The notes: generated by a model from the sequence alone, not told the origin. A stretch of 64,000 bases of DNA from Archangium lipolyticum (GCF_024623785.1 NZ_JANKBZ010000012.1:62001-126000); one strand, 5' to 3'. Positions 1 to 8,826 are shown, numbered from the stretch's first letter. Numbers and translations: made by a program.

Positions 1-2
1 CC

Positions 3-659
3 GAGGAGTACGAGCGGATGCTCCTCCGCGGGTGGCGCCGGTTCGGGCCGATGTACTTCCGTCCCGCGTGCCAGGCGTGCAACCAGTGCGTCTCGCTGCG
101 GCTGCCGACGGACACCTTCAAGCCCAACCGGAGCCAGCGCCGGGCGAGGGCCGCGTGTGCCCACTTCCGCGTGGAGGTGGGGCCCCCCCGGGTGGACGAG
201 GAGCGGCTGGCGCTCTACCGCGCCTGGCACGCGGAGCGCGAGCAGACGCGCGAGTGGGATGCCTCGCCGCTGGGCCCGCGCGACTACTTCCTCCAGTTCG
301 CCTTCCCCCACCCGGCCGCGCGCGAGGTGGCCTACTACGACGACACCGCCGAGGGTGGGCCGAGGCTGGTGGGCCTGGGCATCTGCGACGAGATGCCCCG
401 CGCCTGGAGCGCGGTGTACTTCTTCTACGACCCGGCCTATGCGAGGTACTCACCGGGCTCGGCCAACGTGGTGTTCCAGGTGGAGCTGGCGCGGGCGCGG
501 GGCATCCCGCATGTGTACCTGGGCTATCGCGTCCAGGACTGTGCATCCCTGCGCTACAAGGGGACGTTCCGCCCCCACGAGCTGCTCCAGGGCCGGCCCG
601 GACCGAGGGAGACTCCGGACTGGCGCCCGGTGGACACCTCCGAGGACTCCCAGCCGTAG
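3..659 (+). CDS. bpt: Aspartate/glutamate leucyl- (arginyl-) tRNA-protein transferase, 5' end outside window
   Basis: Transfers leucine (or arginine) from aminoacyl-tRNA to N-terminal acidic residues, marking cytosolic proteins for ClpS/ClpAP degradation (N-degron pathway). The 218 visible residues contain the family core: the FRPACQACNQC cysteine cluster, then the GNAT-like C-terminal half with VYFFYDPAY and YLGYRVQDC near the end. The reading frame is open to the left edge, so the start and N-terminal zinc-cluster residues are missing. It ends seven bases before the convergent monooxygenase stop codon. Family assignment is firm; Bpt versus Ate naming rests on bacterial convention. Confidence 0.9.
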   Translation, partial: EEYERMLLRGWRRFGPMYFRPACQACNQCVSLRLPTDTFKPNRSQRRARAACAHFRVEVGPPRVDEERLALYRAWHAEREQTREWDASPLGPRDYFLQFAFPHPAAREVAYYDDTAEGGPRLVGLGICDEMPRAWSAVYFFYDPAYARYSPGSANVVFQVELARARGIPHVYLGYRVQDCASLRYKGTFRPHELLQGRPGPRETPDWRPVDTSEDSQP

Positions 660-665
660 AGCGCG

Positions 666-1832
666 CTACCGGCCAGCTTCCAGCCGCCAGTTCCAGAGCT
701 GCTCGTACTGCTTCATCATGACGCGCATGGGCGTCAGCCGGATGGACTGCTCGCGAAGCCAGACCGCCAGCGGGTTCTGCCACTGCCCGACGACGCCGAA
801 CATCCACGAGCCCCGCTGCAACCAGGAGGTCCGCGACTGACGCCGGGCCTCGTAGCGCCGCAGCCCGCTCGCGATGTCCTCCGTCTCCTCCAACGCAGCG
901 GCGAGTACGACGGCGTCCTCGATGGCAGAGCACGCCCCCTGCCCCAGGTTGGGCATCATCGGATGGGCGGCGTCCCCCAGCAGCGACACCCTCCCCTCGC
1001 CCCACCGTTCGAGCGACAGGCGGTCATGGAGATCATTGCGGAGCACATCCGCCTCATCCGTGGCCGCGATGAGCTCGGAAATGGGGGCGTGCGCCGTCCG
1101 GAAGGTCTCCAACAGGAAGGCCTTGTCGCCCCCGGGGACGGGCTTCTCCTGGGGCCAGTTGACCGTGGCCCACCAGTAGACGAGGTCCTCTCGCACGTAG
1201 CCCGCGGCGAAGCGGACCCCCGCTCCCTGGGTCTCGCGAAGGATGCCTCGAGGGAGCGCCGGGTGCTCGAAGGAGCGCACCAGGCCGCGCCAGCACGGAT
1301 AGCCGGCGTAGCGCAGGGGCTCGCCCGGGTGGAGCCGCGCACGTACCACCGAGCGCAGGCCGTCCGCCCCCACCAGCACATCCCCACGCGCCTCGCGTCC
1401 ATCCTCGAACCAGGCCCTCACGGTGCGCCCATCGTCCTCGAAGCGCGCCAGCCGTGCCCCCAGGTGCACCCCTTCGTTTCCGAGTGCCTCGTGCAGCGCC
1501 CCGTGCAGGGCCGCGCGGTGGAACAACGTGGGCGGCGCATCCGCGCAGAACCCAAGCTCCGCCGAGCTGCCCCGCACGAGCGGAGTCCCTCGCCACGAGC
1601 ACATCTCGAAGTGCGTCATCTCCGCCCCCCGCTCCGCCACGTGCCGCAGCCCCAGCCCGAACAGCACGCGCATGGCGTTGGGGGAGAGCATCAGCCCCGA
1701 GCCCACCTCGCGCAGTCGCGGCGCCTGCTCGAACACCTCCACCTCCCAGCCGCTCCGCCGCAAGGCGAGTGCCGCCGTCAGCCCGCCAATGCCACCGCCA
1801 ATGACCAGGACCTTCCGCTCCGCTCCGCGCAT
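666..1832 (-). CDS. FAD-dependent aromatic-ring monooxygenase (PHBH/salicylate hydroxylase class)
   Basis: A 388-residue class A flavoprotein monooxygenase. The N-terminal dinucleotide fold shows GGGIGG at residues 12-17. The FAD/NADPH DG motif is in GDVLVGADGLRS, and the second FAD motif is GDAAHPMMPNLGQGA. Such enzymes use NAD(P)H and O2 to hydroxylate or epoxidise a small, often aromatic or polyketide-like substrate; the substrate cannot be told here. It lies downstream of a tetR gene on the same strand, separated by about 85 bp that hold a long double palindrome (1847-1884), so repression by that TetR is likely. It could serve xenobiotic detoxification. Confidence 0.85.
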   Translation of the reverse strand: MRGAERKVLVIGGGIGGLTAALALRRSGWEVEVFEQAPRLREVGSGLMLSPNAMRVLFGLGLRHVAERGAEMTHFEMCSWRGTPLVRGSSAELGFCADAPPTLFHRAALHGALHEALGNEGVHLGARLARFEDDGRTVRAWFEDGREARGDVLVGADGLRSVVRARLHPGEPLRYAGYPCWRGLVRSFEHPALPRGILRETQGAGVRFAAGYVREDLVYWWATVNWPQEKPVPGGDKAFLLETFRTAHAPISELIAATDEADVLRNDLHDRLSLERWGEGRVSLLGDAAHPMMPNLGQGACSAIEDAVVLAAALEETEDIASGLRRYEARRQSRTSWLQRGSWMFGVVGQWQNPLAVWLREQSIRLTPMRVMMKQYEQLWNWRLEAGR

Positions 1833-1846
1833 GTGACACCCCCGAC

Positions 1847-1884
1847 ATTTCCGAACATGTTCTAATTTGAACGCGTTCGGAAAT
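1847..1884. promoter_or_regulatory. Double-palindrome operator, probably for the neighbouring TetR
   Basis: Two 10-bp perfect palindromes, GAACATGTTC (1853-1862) and GAACGCGTTC (1869-1878), are separated by TAATTT. They are embedded in a larger inverted repeat whose outer arms are ATTTCC (1847-1852) and GGAAAT (1879-1884). The site lies 15 bp upstream of the monooxygenase start. Paired palindromes of this kind suit two TetR dimers. That the adjacent TetR binds here is inference. Confidence 0.7.
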
Positions 1885-1917
1885 CCAGCGCCCCCTGGAG
1901 CGGAGCTGATGGCGGGC

Positions 1918-2550
1918 TCAAGTCCGGCTCTTGCGTCCGGGGGAGGTGTCGGGCCGGAGACCGCGCAGTTGAAGCTCCAGGCTGGTGCGCAGGGCGGCCC
2001 GGGTGTCCTCCTGCCCTCGAATGCCGCTCAACCAGGCGGAGAGGTGGAAGAGGTACAGCCCGAACAGGTTGGTGGCGGCGGAGAGGGGCTCGATCCGCGA
2101 GTCCACCTCACCCCGCTGCTGGGCGCGCCCGACGAGCCCGCCCACTCGCTGGATGACGCGCAGGCCACGCTCCAACCGGGGCCCCATGTCGCCCGCTCCG
2201 GGGAAGAGGGTCTCGCGGACATAGAGGCGGGACATCTCCGGGTCGCGCGCGTAGTGGTCCATCATCCTGCCGAAGACGTGCAGGAGTGCATCCACCAGAC
2301 CCGCGTCCTCCGGGAGGGAGGCATAGGACTCGTCCTCCACGCGCCCCCAGTCGTCGAGGAAGACGAGATCCAACAATTCATGCTTCGTCTGGACGTAGGA
2401 GTAGAGCGTGCCCAGGCCGATGCCGGCGTGCTCGGCGATCTGCCGGATGGTGGTGGCCTCGAAGCCCTGGCGGGCGAACAACTCCCGCGCCGCCTTCTTG
2501 GCCCGCTCCAGCTTCTCGCGCTTGTTGCGCTCCCGAAGACCCTCGGCCAT
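1918..2550 (-). CDS. TetR/AcrR-family transcriptional repressor
   Basis: A 210-residue regulator. The N-terminal helix-turn-helix is clear: KKAARELFARQGFEATT followed by IRQIAEHAGIGLGTLYSYV. The C-terminal ligand-binding half is typically divergent. The ATG at 2550 was chosen because the HTH then begins around residue 10, as is usual; the reading frame runs open 29 codons further but without family similarity. It sits upstream of the FAD monooxygenase on the same strand and 86 bp from the divergent FAD oxidoreductase at 2637, so it may control either. The palindrome at 1847-1884 favours the monooxygenase. Confidence 0.88.
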   Translation of the reverse strand: MAEGLRERNKREKLERAKKAARELFARQGFEATTIRQIAEHAGIGLGTLYSYVQTKHELLDLVFLDDWGRVEDESYASLPEDAGLVDALLHVFGRMMDHYARDPEMSRLYVRETLFPGAGDMGPRLERGLRVIQRVGGLVGRAQQRGEVDSRIEPLSAATNLFGLYLFHLSAWLSGIRGQEDTRAALRTSLELQLRGLRPDTSPGRKSRT

Positions 2551-2636
2551 CGGCTCCCTCTCCCGGTCCTTTTTGAACCCCTTTAGCGGGAAAGCGCTGC
2601 CGGGCCCACGGCAACGTGTGTAGTGTGCGCGGCGCA

Positions 2637-4157
2637 ATGGCCACTCCCGTCGTCAGGTCCAAGCCGCTCCCCTCCGCCACTGCCCCCTCCCGGCACGTCT
2701 ATGACGTGATCGTTCTGGGCAGCCAGCTCGGCGGGGCGCTCGCCGCGGCGCTGCTCGCCAAGCGGGGCTACAGCGTGCTCCTGGTGGAGCATGACGGTAC
2801 CGGCCCGGGCTACGAGCACGACGGCTACGTGCTGCCCTACGCCCCCTTCATTGCCCCGGCCCTCAAGACGATGCCCGCGGTGGAGGAGGCCTTCACCGAG
2901 CTGGGCATCACCACCACGCTCCATCGCCACCAGCAGCCCCATGTGCCGGAGCTGCAGCTGGTGATGCCGCGCCACCGGGTGGATCTGCACGCCGACGCGG
3001 CCCGCCGTCGTGCCGAGCTCGTCCGCGAGTTCGACGCCCAGGGCGAGCGCATCCTCGCGGACCTCGCCGCCACGGCGACCCAGCACGAGACCTCGGACGC
3101 CTTCCTCAAGGAAGCCCCGCCGCTGCCCCCGGACGGCTTCATGGAGTCCTGGAACCTCAACAAGCGCGTGCGGCAGCACCCGGGGCTGGAGACGGAGCCG
3201 CGGCTGGCTGGAGAGGACGAGCCCTCGAAGCTGCTGCGCGGCCTGCTGCCCTTCGTCACCCACCTGGATCAGCCCTCCTCGCCCCTGGCGCGCACGCGCC
3301 CCCTGTCCCAGGCACTACAGACGCCCTGGCGCTACCCGGGCGGGCGCGATGGCCTGCGCAAGATGCTCTTCGAGCGCTTCACCGAGCTCGGGGGAGATCT
3401 GCTCAGCCCCGAGAACACGGACACCTACGTGGTGGAGGAGCTGCACTTCGACGGAGGCCGCTTCTCCGGGGTGAAGCTGCTGCGCTCGGACACGCTCTAC
3501 CGGGCCGCGTGCCTGGTGTCCGCCACGGACGCGGGGGCGCTGCGGCGGCTCATCACCGATCGCAAGAAGCACCGCAACCTGAGCGAGCACCTGGACCTGT
3601 CCACCACGAAGTCCTTCCTCTTCGCGGTGAACTGGGTGCTGCCCGAGGCGGTGCTCCCGCGCGGCATGGGCGAGTTGGTGCTGGTGGACACCGAGGACGC
3701 CGAGCTGGGCCCGCTGCTCGTCCAGCAGCACCCCGCCCGGACGCACGAGGGCAAGGAGGATCCATCCCTGCGCGTGGTGTGCGCCGGGGCCTTCGTCCCC
3801 ACGAGCGTGCGCGACCTGGGCGAGGGCTATCTCCAGTCCCTGGCCATGCGCATCGACGCCCACCTGGACGGCCTGATGCCCTTCTCCAAGGACAAGCGGA
3901 TCGTGCGCTCGGCCCCCTACCTGGACGCGGGCGCGGTGCGCGGCAGCCGGCTCATGCCCCACCCCCACTACACCTTCGACACGGAAGTGAAGCTGGGGGT
4001 CACCGGTTTGAAGCAACACACTCCCACGAAGAACCTGCTGCTGGCCGGGCGGGAGGTCCTCCCCGGCCTGGGGCTCGAGGGAGAGTTCCTGGCTGGTGCG
4101 CGGGCAACCCGCCTGGTCCAGGAGATGCTGAAGAAGAAGGACGTCCTCAAGCGCTGA
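2637..4157 (+). CDS. NAD(P)/FAD-dependent oxidoreductase, phytoene-desaturase-like fold
   Basis: A 506-residue flavoprotein. After a polar 25-residue leader comes a Rossmann strand-loop-helix, VIVLGSQLGGALAAALLAKRGY, with a GSQLGG loop in place of strict GxGxxG, ending in the acidic residue of LLVEHD that binds the ribose. The C-terminal part closes with GRE-LPGLGLEGEFLAGARA, the FAD-closing motif of carotenoid-desaturase-type oxidoreductases. ATG 2637 is preferred; the longer frame at 2616 lacks a clear ribosome site. The substrate is unknown. It is divergent to tetR and followed by rpmB after 100 bp. Confidence 0.75.
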   Translation: MATPVVRSKPLPSATAPSRHVYDVIVLGSQLGGALAAALLAKRGYSVLLVEHDGTGPGYEHDGYVLPYAPFIAPALKTMPAVEEAFTELGITTTLHRHQQPHVPELQLVMPRHRVDLHADAARRRAELVREFDAQGERILADLAATATQHETSDAFLKEAPPLPPDGFMESWNLNKRVRQHPGLETEPRLAGEDEPSKLLRGLLPFVTHLDQPSSPLARTRPLSQALQTPWRYPGGRDGLRKMLFERFTELGGDLLSPENTDTYVVEELHFDGGRFSGVKLLRSDTLYRAACLVSATDAGALRRLITDRKKHRNLSEHLDLSTTKSFLFAVNWVLPEAVLPRGMGELVLVDTEDAELGPLLVQQHPARTHEGKEDPSLRVVCAGAFVPTSVRDLGEGYLQSLAMRIDAHLDGLMPFSKDKRIVRSAPYLDAGAVRGSRLMPHPHYTFDTEVKLGVTGLKQHTPTKNLLLAGREVLPGLGLEGEFLAGARATRLVQEMLKKKDVLKR

Positions 4158-4257
4158 GGCCGGATCAGACTGGATTTTCAGGTGGTTTGTGGGTAGGTTC
4201 CGCCGCTCTCATTTGGGCGGGCCGTCAATTCGCCCCTGATTTCAAGGAGTTGTAGTC

Positions 4258-4449
4258 ATGGCTTGGAAATGTGACATCTGCGGGAAGCGGCCGCTGGTGG
4301 GCAACAACGTCAGCCACGCGAACAACAAGACCAAGAAGCGGACCCTCCCGAATCTTCAGAAGATCCGGGCGTCCGTCGAGGGTCGGACGGAGCGCGTGTT
4401 GGCCTGCACCCGCTGCATCAAGGCGGGCAAGGTGACGAAGGCGGCCTGA
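4258..4449 (+). CDS. rpmB: 50S ribosomal protein L28
   Basis: A 63-residue ribosomal protein of the large subunit. It is the zinc-binding (C+) form: CDIC at residues 5-8 and CTRC at 50-53. The canonical [14 protein letters not shown] block sits between them and binds rRNA. The length matches bacterial L28. A Shine-Dalgarno-like AAGGAG lies 7-12 bases upstream of ATG. murQ begins 9 bp after its stop. Confidence 0.97.
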   Translation: MAWKCDICGKRPLVGNNVSHANNKTKKRTLPNLQKIRASVEGRTERVLACTRCIKAGKVTKAA

Positions 4450-4457
4450 GGAAGCCG

Positions 4458-5411
4458 GTGAGGTCGAAGGTGGGAAGATCGCGCTCGAAACGAACCGCGC
4501 TTCCTCCCACCGAGCGACTGCATCCTCGGGCGGATGACCTGGACCTCGTCTCCACGGAGGAGGTCGTCCGCCGTCTGCATCAAGAAGACGAAGCCGCCGT
4601 CCGTGCGGTCCGTCCCGCGTTGCGTGAAGTGGCGCGAGTGGCGCGGGCCGTATCGGACGCATTGCGGGCGGGTGGCCGCCTGCTCTACGTGGGAGCTGGC
4701 ACCAGCGGGCGCCTCGGGGTGCTCGACGCGAGCGAGTGCCCGCCCACGTTCGGCGCATCTCCCCAACAAGTCCAAGCGGTGATCGCCGGCGGACGCCGGG
4801 CGATGACGCACGCGGTGGAAGGCGCCGAGGACGACGCCGAAGCGGGAGCCGCGTCGATGATCCGGCTGCGGGTGGAATCTCGGGACGTGGTGTGCGGCAT
4901 CTCCGCGAGCGCCCGGACGCCCTTCGTGCTGGGCGCGCTGGAGGAGGCGCGGCGGAGGGGAGCGCGCACGGTGCTGGTGTGCTGCAACCGGCCGGGCCCG
5001 CGGGTGCGGGTGGAACACGTGCTGCTGGCCGAGACGGGACCGGAGCTGGTGGCGGGGAGCACGCGGCTGAAGGCGGGAACGGCGACGAAGCTGATCCTGA
5101 ACGCCCTCACCACGGCGGCCTTCGTGACCCAGGGGAAGGTGTACCGGGGGCGGATGGTGGACGTGAGGCCCACGAACGAGAAACTGCGGGCGAGGGCGAC
5201 CCGAATGGTGGCGGAGCTGACGGACCTGTCCCCCGCCGCGGCGGCGCGATTGCTGGAGCGAGCCAGGGGCGAGGTGAAGGTAGCGCTGGCGATGCACTTC
5301 ACGGGGCTGCCGGAGAAGGAAGCGAAGCGCCGCCTGAAGCAAACGACCCTGAGAGACCTGGTCAGCAACAAGAACAAAAACCCCTCTCCCTCTGGGAGAG
5401 GGACAGGGTGA
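4458..5411 (+). CDS. murQ: N-acetylmuramic acid 6-phosphate etherase
   Basis: Cleaves the lactyl ether of MurNAc-6-phosphate to GlcNAc-6-phosphate and D-lactate in peptidoglycan recycling. The SIS-fold signature YVGAGTSGRLGVLDASECPP (residues 77-96) carries the phosphate-binding loop and catalytic Glu. The later AGTATKLILNALTTAAF helix and the NEKLRARATRMV segment are also typical. The GTG start at 4458, nine bases after rpmB, is chosen; ATG codons lie too far inside. The last 14 codons run into a palindromic repeat (5381-5414) that supplies the stop, so the native C-terminus was probably a little different. The partner kinase anmK is in this window at 13229. Confidence 0.93.
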   Translation: MRSKVGRSRSKRTALPPTERLHPRADDLDLVSTEEVVRRLHQEDEAAVRAVRPALREVARVARAVSDALRAGGRLLYVGAGTSGRLGVLDASECPPTFGASPQQVQAVIAGGRRAMTHAVEGAEDDAEAGAASMIRLRVESRDVVCGISASARTPFVLGALEEARRRGARTVLVCCNRPGPRVRVEHVLLAETGPELVAGSTRLKAGTATKLILNALTTAAFVTQGKVYRGRMVDVRPTNEKLRARATRMVAELTDLSPAAAARLLERARGEVKVALAMHFTGLPEKEAKRRLKQTTLRDLVSNKNKNPSPSGRGTG

Positions 5412-5414
5412 GGG
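5381..5414. repeat. REP-like palindromic element
   Basis: CCCTCTCCC (5382-5390), a TCT loop and GGGAGAGGG (5394-5402) form a perfect 9-bp hairpin, followed by ACAGGGTGAGGG. This sequence type is scattered between genes in many high-GC bacteria. Here it overlaps the murQ 3' end and could act as a terminator between murQ and the convergent hydrolase. No second full copy was found in the window. Confidence 0.6.
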
Positions 5415-5444
5415 TATCGGGAGAACCCGGCATCAACGAGCCGT

Positions 5445-6629
5445 TCACCCGTTCAACCACTCCACCGCGCGCCCGAACACGGAAGAGAAGGCGCGTTCGA
5501 CCTCGACCTCGGAGACGCCGTTCACGGGGAACGGATTCGAGTGCTCGTAGTCATACGGCGGAGCGAGGATCTCCACGTGGGCGCCGGAGCCGGAGAGGGT
5601 CTCGGCCACGGCTGCGGAGGGCATGACCCGATCGCCTTGAAACGAGATGGCGACCATGCGGGAACCGAGCCGTTGGAGTGCGGTCTCGCGCTCGGGGCGG
5701 TAGCGGTCGGGATGAACCATGGACTGGAAGGCGCGGCCAACGGAGTCCTCGGAGAGCAACCTGCCCAGGGCGGGCCGGAGCTGCTTCTGCGCCTCGAGCT
5801 CATCGAGGAACCGGTGCAACGAGAGGGCGGCGGCGCTGTCGAGGATCTCCCGGGACAGGGGCGAGGTCCGAGCGAGCACGCAGCCCCCGCAGAACGTGAC
5901 CAGCCGTGACGCGGCGAAGCGCCCTTCGGCATCACCCATGAGGAGGACCTCGGCCAGGAAGGCGCCGATGGAGTAGGCGAAGAAATCGAGCCGGGCGTCG
6001 GGGGCGAGCAGCGGCTCCTGGCCCTGGCGGACGCAGTCCGAGAAGCGCGCGAGATCCTTCGAGGTCCGCAGTCCAGACAAGACGAAGCGCTCCGGGCGGG
6101 CATGGAGCCGGGTGCTCAGGGCGGCGTTGGCGAAGCTGGAGGCCTCGAGCTCCGGCATGCGGCGCAGACGCTCGCGGCTCAACTGCCGCATGGGCCTGGG
6201 CTCGGACCAGAGTGCGGGGGAGCGGTCCATGTGGAAGGCCACGGGGAAGAGGACGATGGGAGCCCCGAGTCCCTCGGCGAGCGCCTTGGCCCAGGGCAGG
6301 TACTTCTCCCAGCGGCGCTCGTTGAGCCCGTGGAGGAGGAGCACGCCCCGATCACTCCGCTCGCATCCGGACGGAGCGACGATGCGGTAGGGGAACTCGA
6401 GGTTCTCCTCGACACCGTCATCCCGGTGGAGCAGGCCGCGCAGGAAGTCCGGCTCGAGCGCCGCCTCGGACACGGGGAGTTCCCCGGGGCTCACCGTATC
6501 CACAGCCTCCCGAGCCTCCGAGGAGCGGAACCGGCGCTGATGCAGGACGAGGCCGTCCTCCAGAACGCCGTTCCCCCTACCCTCCTGAAACGCTTCGGCG
6601 AGGCTGCGAAAGGTATCGACGTAGCCCAT
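5445..6629 (-). CDS. Alpha/beta-hydrolase-fold protein (DUF6051-like)
   Basis: A 394-residue cytoplasmic protein. Hydrolase landmarks can be seen in order: RGVLLLHGLNER, with the HG oxyanion motif; FFAYSIGAFLAEV, with the nucleophile elbow AYSIG in place of GxSxG; ISFQGDRVMP, with a candidate acid; and YDYEHSNPFP, with a candidate catalytic His near the C-terminus. ATG 6629 is chosen because GAGAGGGG lies just upstream. The DUF6051 name is from memory of this architecture and is less certain than the fold. Substrate unknown. Confidence 0.65.
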   Translation of the reverse strand: MGYVDTFRSLAEAFQEGRGNGVLEDGLVLHQRRFRSSEAREAVDTVSPGELPVSEAALEPDFLRGLLHRDDGVEENLEFPYRIVAPSGCERSDRGVLLLHGLNERRWEKYLPWAKALAEGLGAPIVLFPVAFHMDRSPALWSEPRPMRQLSRERLRRMPELEASSFANAALSTRLHARPERFVLSGLRTSKDLARFSDCVRQGQEPLLAPDARLDFFAYSIGAFLAEVLLMGDAEGRFAASRLVTFCGGCVLARTSPLSREILDSAAALSLHRFLDELEAQKQLRPALGRLLSEDSVGRAFQSMVHPDRYRPERETALQRLGSRMVAISFQGDRVMPSAAVAETLSGSGAHVEILAPPYDYEHSNPFPVNGVSEVEVERAFSSVFGRAVEWLNG

Positions 6630-6711
6630 GAGACCCCTCTCCCGGTGGGAGACCAGCATGCCACCATTCAGGCTGACACGGCGTGTCACAACCCGGTCAG
6701 GGGCGGAGGGA

Positions 6712-6745
6712 GGCCAGGACAGGGCAACTCCGCCCTCTCCTGGCC
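6712..6745 (-). terminator. Hairpin downstream of the PilY1-like gene
   Basis: GGCCAGGA (6712-6719) pairs with TCCTGGCC (6738-6745), and AGGGC (6721-6725) with GCCCT (6732-6736), around a six-base loop with one C-C mismatch. It begins 19 bp past the stop of the 6764-8485 gene. There is no U-tract, which is common in this GC range. Confidence 0.5.
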
Positions 6746-6763
6746 CGTCTCAAGCCACGAGCG

Positions 6764-8485
6764 TCACGGCGCGGCGCAGAAGGGAGCCTGTACCTCGCCC
6801 AGGGCGAAGAGGATGGCGTCCTTCAGGCTCGTCGGCTGGTTCGCCCGATAGAACCGGCCCTGGCCCGCCAGGGCGATGCTCTGGAGCATGGGGCTGCTGT
6901 CGCCATAACCAATGACGAACGTGCGCACCGTCTGGTTGCCGGGCATGTCGCCCCGCAGGTCCGCGTGCGACAGGAAGAACGCCGCATCATCCATGAAGTT
7001 CTTGTTCGTCTTCGCCAGACCGGTGGGCCAGTTGTAATCCGTATAGTCGCAGTCCTCCTGGGTTGCACCGAACAGGTGGCAATAATTGACGCCACCCGGA
7101 TTGGGGTTCGTCTCGGAGTTGACCGGATCGAACGTGAGCAGCGCACCATTCGGGTGCCGGGCACCATTGGCCTTGAGGATGTCCATCATCTTCGTGATGG
7201 GCACCGTGTTGTCGTAGGTGGGAGTGCCCCCCGTCACCACGATGACAGCACTGCGCTGGGAGTCACCGCAGACGGACTTGTCGAAACCCGTGCCCTCCCA
7301 GGGCTGGGCCGTCTTGAGCCACTCATCGGATTGCACGCCCCAGTACCGCCCATCCCCGCCCGTGTTGGGGTTGTCATACGTGCCGCCGTTGCAGCAACCC
7401 GGCCAACCCCAGCCAGGATTGAGAGGCTGCTGGAACCAGCTCGTCCACCGGTTGTCCACCTTCTGCGAGGAGAAGTAGGCACCGAGACCGAAGAGCGCCT
7501 CGCCAATGGAGCGCTCGTTGTTGCGGAACACGGTCTTGTTGACGGCCCGCATCAGAAGGGGCCGGTTGAGCGATGCCTCATCGATGACGGGCGAGGACTT
7601 GTCGCAGGTCGGCCGCAGCTTCTCGAACATCTGGGGCGGATCGTACCAGCCGGCATCCGGACCGAAGGTGGCCACGCCCATGCGCACGTTGCTCGCGGTG
7701 GCGATGACCTCCTTGAGCATCTTGCGAGCAATCACGAACCTGGGCGGACGCACGTTGAGCACCCGGCCACTGACGACCCACTTGCGGAACGCCTCTCGAG
7801 GAAGCGGCGGCTCGTCGAGCGCACGCAGGGGGCCATTCATTCCGTAGGTCGAGGAATCCGCGGGGTGCGTGACGAGAGGGCCACGCCACCAGCCCTTCGT
7901 CGTCACGCAGGAGATGCACTCGTTCAAGACGGGCGAATTCCAGTACACGTCCTTCCAGTTCAGCGTGGCCCAGCAGGCGGACATCGCGTCCGAGGTACCG
8001 CTCGTCGTACGGAAGTCGACGGAGACCGAGGCCGGCGTCTCCTCCACCACCCACGAGAGGCGACGACCCCGCGACGAATAGAACAGGTTCGGATCGAAGA
8101 ACTGGGGCGTGGCGCCGAAGTCGGCGTCGTTGTCGTAGGGAATGGAGCCGTTGAGCTTCGGATCGGAGCTGTTCTTGTCGAACCAGCTCATCGCCGAAAC
8201 CAGCGCCGGATCCGAGCAGCCCGTACCGACGTTGAGACCCGCGTAACCATCGGCCCCGAACTGACCGGACATCGCCACACCGGGAGGATTCGGCACGGCT
8301 CCGGCGTCTCCGTTGACCTCGGGCAGGAACTGCGGGAAGTCCTGCATGGACTCATGGTTGTCCAGCAGGAAGATGACGCTGGGAGGCGCCGTCTCCGCGT
8401 GGCTCGGAAGGGACAACAACGCCGCGCCTCCGGCGGACACCCATCCCAGGGTCAATCCCAATCGCTGGCTGAGCGATCGTCTCAT
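6764..8485 (-). CDS. PilY1-like exported von Willebrand A domain protein, short form
   Basis: A 573-residue secreted protein with a signal peptide (residues 1-30, ending SLPSHA). A vWA domain opens with SVIFLLDNHESMQDFP and continues to FVIGYG near residue 540. It resembles the N-terminal half of myxobacterial PilY1 tip adhesins, including many paired cysteines, but lacks the roughly 600-residue C-terminal beta-propeller. The metal-binding DxSxS motif reads D42-N-H44-E-S46, with His in place of the first Ser. The start at 8485 is supported by GAGGAG 8 bp upstream; a longer frame to 8518 is possible. It may be a stand-alone adhesin or sensor, or a paralogue that lost the propeller. Confidence 0.7.
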   Translation of the reverse strand: MRRSLSQRLGLTLGWVSAGGAALLSLPSHAETAPPSVIFLLDNHESMQDFPQFLPEVNGDAGAVPNPPGVAMSGQFGADGYAGLNVGTGCSDPALVSAMSWFDKNSSDPKLNGSIPYDNDADFGATPQFFDPNLFYSSRGRRLSWVVEETPASVSVDFRTTSGTSDAMSACWATLNWKDVYWNSPVLNECISCVTTKGWWRGPLVTHPADSSTYGMNGPLRALDEPPLPREAFRKWVVSGRVLNVRPPRFVIARKMLKEVIATASNVRMGVATFGPDAGWYDPPQMFEKLRPTCDKSSPVIDEASLNRPLLMRAVNKTVFRNNERSIGEALFGLGAYFSSQKVDNRWTSWFQQPLNPGWGWPGCCNGGTYDNPNTGGDGRYWGVQSDEWLKTAQPWEGTGFDKSVCGDSQRSAVIVVTGGTPTYDNTVPITKMMDILKANGARHPNGALLTFDPVNSETNPNPGGVNYCHLFGATQEDCDYTDYNWPTGLAKTNKNFMDDAAFFLSHADLRGDMPGNQTVRTFVIGYGDSSPMLQSIALAGQGRFYRANQPTSLKDAILFALGEVQAPFCAAP

Positions 8486-8826
8486 CAAACGGCTCCTCGT
8501 GCCGAAATCACTGTGCATGTCGCGGGCTCCAGACGGTACAGACCATGACCTCCACCGGCCTCGAGGTCATCTCCTTGATACCTCATGGGGAGCACGCGAA
8601 TACATACGAAACAGTGAATGGCTTCGTCATCCACTCCCAAGCCAAAGATTCCGTGTCACGACACAGGCCGACACGTGGTCGTCACGGTCGAAGCTGATAG
8701 GGAAAGGCACGCGAGCCGCTCACGCCGGGCACGAACAACCTGTGGCGAGCGCCCCCGGAAAAGTGCAAAGTGGGCGGCCGCCTGGGTGGACAAACAGGCG
8801 CACACACAATACGGAGTTCGCGAAAC
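8486..8826. other. Divergent intergenic region, no gene seen
   Basis: About 340 bp between the divergent PilY1-like and GST genes. It is locally A/T-richer around 8590-8650 and presumably carries both promoters. I could not assign -35/-10 boxes with confidence, and no conserved small frame is apparent. Confidence 0.4.

Noticed and set aside
4158-4257. A leader regulatory RNA before rpmB
   Set aside because: Only 100 bp, with no stable conserved fold that I could identify by eye.
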